This document shows, one piece after another, positions 61,197 through 64,000 of a DNA stretch of 64,000 nucleotides. Within the stretch, counting starts at the first letter, position 1. Each line of letters begins with the position of its first letter. The notes under the pieces are model-generated. The model saw only the letters and a list, made by a program, of their open reading frames with translations, did no database searches and had not been told where the DNA came from. Source of the stretch: Agromyces archimandritae (GTDB lineage: Bacteria > Actinomycetota > Actinomycetes > Actinomycetales > Microbacteriaceae); contig NZ_CP071696.1 of NCBI RefSeq assembly GCF_018024495.1, positions 2,046,001 to 2,110,000 on the forward strand, written 5' to 3'. The translations under genes and the position numbers were made by a program.

Positions 61197-64000
61197 TCAG
61201 AGGTCGCCGCGCTCCTGGAGCTTCAGCGCGTTGATGATCGGGTAGTCGTAGCTGCGACGCTCCTTGAACTGCACGGTGAGGTCGCCCCCGTCGTGCTCGA
61301 TCACGAGCTGGTGCTTGTCGGCGTACCGACCGCCCACCTCGGCTGCGACATCCTCTTCGATCAGCTGGTAGGTGCCGTTCACGAGGACGTCGAAGACGCG
61401 GTCGCGTTCCTTCGGCGTCTTCTGGAACTCGGCGAAGCCGAGATCGACCGTGTAGGTACCCGCCGGCACGTCGTCGAACACGTACGAGAAGCTGCCGGTG
61501 CGGCGCGTCTGGTACAGCGTGTCGTCGGTCGTGCCGCCGATGGCGACATCCTTCGCCTCGGCGTCGGAACGCTGGCCGATCCAGCCCCACGCACCGTCGC
61601 TCCACGCCTGGTCCGCAGACCATTCGAAGAGGTCGCCGGCCGTGTAGGCGCCGCCGCCCGCGTTCACGCCGACCTGGTAGGCCGACACGACGAGGGAGAC
61701 CGGAACGCTCAGCTGCGAGACGCGGCCCGCACCCGTGGCGATCACGAGGTTCGCGCCGTACACGCCGGGGTCGATGCCCGTCGCGTCGATGTTCACGGTG
61801 ATCGTCTTGGTCGCGCCGACCGGGACCTTGACCGAGGCGGGCTCGGCCGACAGCCACGGCACGTCGGTCTCCTGCGGGTCGCCCACGTCGATGAGGTAGG
61901 CCTCACCGGTGAGCTGATCCGTCGCCCACAGGGCACCCGAGGCGTCGACCTCGAGGCCGCCGCCGGGATACTCGCCCTGGTTCGGGAACGCCACGGTGCG
62001 AACCGTCGCGCAGTCGCCCGGGGTCAGCTGCGTGAGCGTCGTCGACGCCGCGCTGTCGACCATCCAGAGGGTTCCGGAGGTGGGGTTGTAGCCGAGACCG
62101 GCGATCTTGCTGTTCGACGGCGAGCACTGGGTGAGCAGCTCACCCGGCGTGCCGTGCGTCGAACCGGCGACCGTGTAGATCACGCCTTCGTTCCAGCCGC
62201 CCGTGTAGAACACGTCGTCGGCCGGGTTGTAGGCGAGGCCTCGCTGCGAGACGGCCGTCCAGCCCGAACCCGAGATCACCGAGGTCTCCTCGCCGGTCTC
62301 CTGGTCGAAGCAGTGGATGGCGTTGTCGCCGCCGACGTTGATCTGGCACATGTCACCCGTGCGGGTGTCCTGCGCCAGGTCGCCGGCCCACGTGCCGCCC
62401 CAGTTCGACGAGAACGAAGCGAGCTGCTCGCCCGCCGTGCTGAAGCGGGTGTTGGTGATCTCTTCGGGATCTGAGATCCACACGTCGCCGTCGAAGCCGA
62501 CGCCCCACGGCACCGACAGCCCCGTCGCCCAGCTGGCGAGCACGTCGCCTTCGGCGTCGGGGGCGATGCTGCGCTTGGAGAGCTCCTTGCGCTGCGCGTC
62601 GGTGTAGAGGGCTTCGGCGGTGCGGGCGTTCGTGTCCGCCGCCTCGGTCGCGGCTTCGAGCTCGGCGAGCTCGGCCTCCGCGGCCGTCAGCGACATCCGC
62701 GACGACTGGAACCCGCCGTCGGCGCGCTCCTTGGCCGCGGCCTGCGACAGCGCCGGGGTCGGCGTGTCGGCGTTGGCCGCACGGGCGATCTCGCCGATCT
62801 CCAGCTGCAGCGGCGCCGTGCCCGAGTTGGTGACCTTGAGCTCGGCCTGGCGCTGCTCGCCCTCGCCCACGATCCACTCGAACGACTCGACGTCGATCGA
62901 GGCGATCCCGGTCTTCAGCTTCGAGTTGAACTTCGCCGTCTGGCCGTCCTCGGTGAACGAGATCGCCTTGCTCTTCGACTTGTACCCGTCGGCCGAGGCC
63001 GTCACGGTGTAGTCGCCGACGAGCAGCCGCAGCGCGTAGCTGCCGTCGGCGGCCGTCGTGGTCTCGGCGGCCTCACCTCCGGCGGTCGGCGTCGCGGTGA
63101 TCGTGGCGCCCTCGATGGGCAGGGTGTCGTTGACGTCGGTGATCGCACCCGTCACGCGGCCGGCGGGCGGCAGCGAGTAGGTGATCGCGAGCCCGGGGGT
63201 CACGACCGCTTCGTTGAACGAGTACTGCGACGCGACCGCACCGGCGGCGTCCTCGAGACCGATGGTGGCCGAGGAGCCGGTCAGGCGGTCGGAGTCACCG
63301 GCCTGGTCGCCGTAGCCGAGGATGATCGCCCCGTTGGCCACCAGGGTCACCGAGAACGACAGGCGTGCCGTCTCGTCACCGAAGATGTGCGCGTTCCGCC
63401 ACTCGATCACGAAGGCGTCCTGGCCGTCGACCGTGGTCTCGTCCGTGTACACGGCCGAGTTCGCGTCGAGCTTCAGGTCGTCCCAGAACGGGTAGATCAC
63501 CGCGTTCGGGGCCGTCGAGCTCGGGATCGCCTTGTTCGAGTACACCGTCACTCCCGCGAGGAAGTTCACGTGACCGTTGCTCGAGATGTAGGCCGTGTCG
63601 TAGAACTCCCCGTACAGCTGGAAGTCGAACGGAAGCGCGACTTCGGCCTTGGCCTCGTCACCCGTGATGGAGACCAGGTCCGAACCCTCGCGGTACCCGT
63701 CGGTGCCGACCGCGCAGGAGTACCCGAAGGCGTCCTGCAGCGCGTCGAGCGCGACGTCGACCGACTCGGGGCCGTCCACGACGAGCTCGGTCGAGTACGG
63801 CGCCGCACATGCGCCGGCGGTCGCCGACAGCGTGTACGTGCCGGCCGGGACCTCGGCGAACGAGAAGGCGCCCGACGCATCGGTCGTGGCAGCCTCGATC
63901 GGGCCCGAGAGGCCGACGGTGGCGTTCGCCACTGCCGCGCCGCTGGCCGCGTCGGTCACCGTGCCGCTGACCGGGAAGCTCGTCGCCGCCTCGAGGGTGA
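61197..64000 (-). CDS. Large secreted protein with carboxypeptidase-regulatory-like and malectin-like domains (5' end outside window)
   Basis: At least 930 residues are visible; the frame is open to the window end, so the N-terminus is missing. In order from the visible start: a carboxypeptidase-regulatory-like Ig domain (SGTVTDAASGAAVANATVGL), a jelly-roll-like domain (SSNGHVNFLAGVTVYSNKAI), a second regulatory-like domain (GRVTGAITDVNDTLPIEGAT), a helical linker with KERADGGFQ, a beta-propeller-like region (SGWTAVSQRGLAYNPADDVF) and a C-terminal malectin-like sugar-binding domain (VGVNAGGGAYTAGDLFEWSA). This layout is typical of the C-terminal part of large actinobacterial S8 proteases, so a protease domain may lie upstream. 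The neighbouring gene is itself an S8 protease. Confidence 0.85.
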   Translation of the reverse strand, partial: TLEAATSFPVSGTVTDAASGAAVANATVGLSGPIEAATTDASGAFSFAEVPAGTYTLSATAGACAAPYSTELVVDGPESVDVALDALQDAFGYSCAVGTDGYREGSDLVSITGDEAKAEVALPFDFQLYGEFYDTAYISSNGHVNFLAGVTVYSNKAIPSSTAPNAVIYPFWDDLKLDANSAVYTDETTVDGQDAFVIEWRNAHIFGDETARLSFSVTLVANGAIILGYGDQAGDSDRLTGSSATIGLEDAAGAVASQYSFNEAVVTPGLAITYSLPPAGRVTGAITDVNDTLPIEGATITATPTAGGEAAETTTAADGSYALRLLVGDYTVTASADGYKSKSKAISFTEDGQTAKFNSKLKTGIASIDVESFEWIVGEGEQRQAELKVTNSGTAPLQLEIGEIARAANADTPTPALSQAAAKERADGGFQSSRMSLTAAEAELAELEAATEAADTNARTAEALYTDAQRKELSKRSIAPDAEGDVLASWATGLSVPWGVGFDGDVWISDPEEITNTRFSTAGEQLASFSSNWGGTWAGDLAQDTRTGDMCQINVGGDNAIHCFDQETGEETSVISGSGWTAVSQRGLAYNPADDVFYTGGWNEGVIYTVAGSTHGTPGELLTQCSPSNSKIAGLGYNPTSGTLWMVDSAASTTLTQLTPGDCATVRTVAFPNQGEYPGGGLEVDASGALWATDQLTGEAYLIDVGDPQETDVPWLSAEPASVKVPVGATKTITVNIDATGIDPGVYGANLVIATGAGRVSQLSVPVSLVVSAYQVGVNAGGGAYTAGDLFEWSADQAWSDGAWGWIGQRSDAEAKDVAIGGTTDDTLYQTRRTGSFSYVFDDVPAGTYTVDLGFAEFQKTPKERDRVFDVLVNGTYQLIEEDVAAEVGGRYADKHQLVIEHDGGDLTVQFKERRSYDYPIINALKLQERGDL

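Overview
The window is very GC-rich. GC-ending codons, many GTG starts, several apparently leaderless genes, a DUF7882-type small protein, a mycobacterial-type Ku/LigD pair, a CgArsR-like arsenic sensor and LPxTG-anchored glycine-rich surface proteins all point to an actinobacterium, most likely Microbacteriaceae. No 16S rRNA is present, so the genus cannot be set. GGATGC/GCATCC is conspicuously frequent, both between and inside genes.

Layout. 1-623: gene-free repeats. 624-6742 (minus): a beta-glucoside/cellobiose uptake operon (binding protein, two permeases, GH1 beta-glucosidase, LacI repressor gene last) with a strong promoter flanked by two LacI palindromes at 6865-6935. 6936-10307: repeat-rich DNA around a VanY-type D,D-carboxypeptidase and a secreted amidase-like protein. 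10437-16423: phosphoglucomutase, prephenate dehydratase, a lipid kinase, serS and a HAD hydrolase. 16560-19723: two LytR-CpsA-Psr (LCP) paralogues and two tRNA-Ser genes. 19937-21809: a small unknown gene, a decayed vapC and an intact HTH/PIN toxin-antitoxin pair. 21970-25658: proline racemase family, ornithine cyclodeaminase family, ketopantoate reductase family, and a lipoprotein. 25743-29233: divergent ku and ligD. 29234-31075: repeats around two small conserved genes. 31124-37393: a second LacI regulator and an alpha-glucoside uptake operon. 37533-40001: tRNA-Arg, a small membrane protein and a divergent arsR/flavoprotein pair. 40088-47943: two large Ig-like repeat surface proteins. 48106-52049: a membrane protein, GNAT, MarR and hipBA. 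52517-59682: an AraC regulator diverging from an aldehyde dehydrogenase plus ribose-type ABC transporter. 59273-64000 (minus): an S8 protease and a large secreted protein cut by the window end.

How it works together. There are three regulated import modules: LacI/GH1, LacI/GH13 and AraC/ALDH. Neither CUT1-type system encodes its own ATPase, so both probably share an MsiK-like ATPase encoded elsewhere. LCP proteins, VanY, the amidase and the LPxTG proteins form an envelope theme. HipBA and the HTH/PIN pair are toxin-antitoxin modules.

The most unusual content is a set of palindromic repeat families (R1 to R5, defined in the features). One member lies in frame inside the ornithine cyclodeaminase gene. 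Another R-family junction has been duplicated together with the 3' end of arsR. In addition, five genes look frame-disrupted, most of them at short G or C runs. This could be assembly indels, real decay or slippage variation. The palindromes and the frame breaks are what I would check first.
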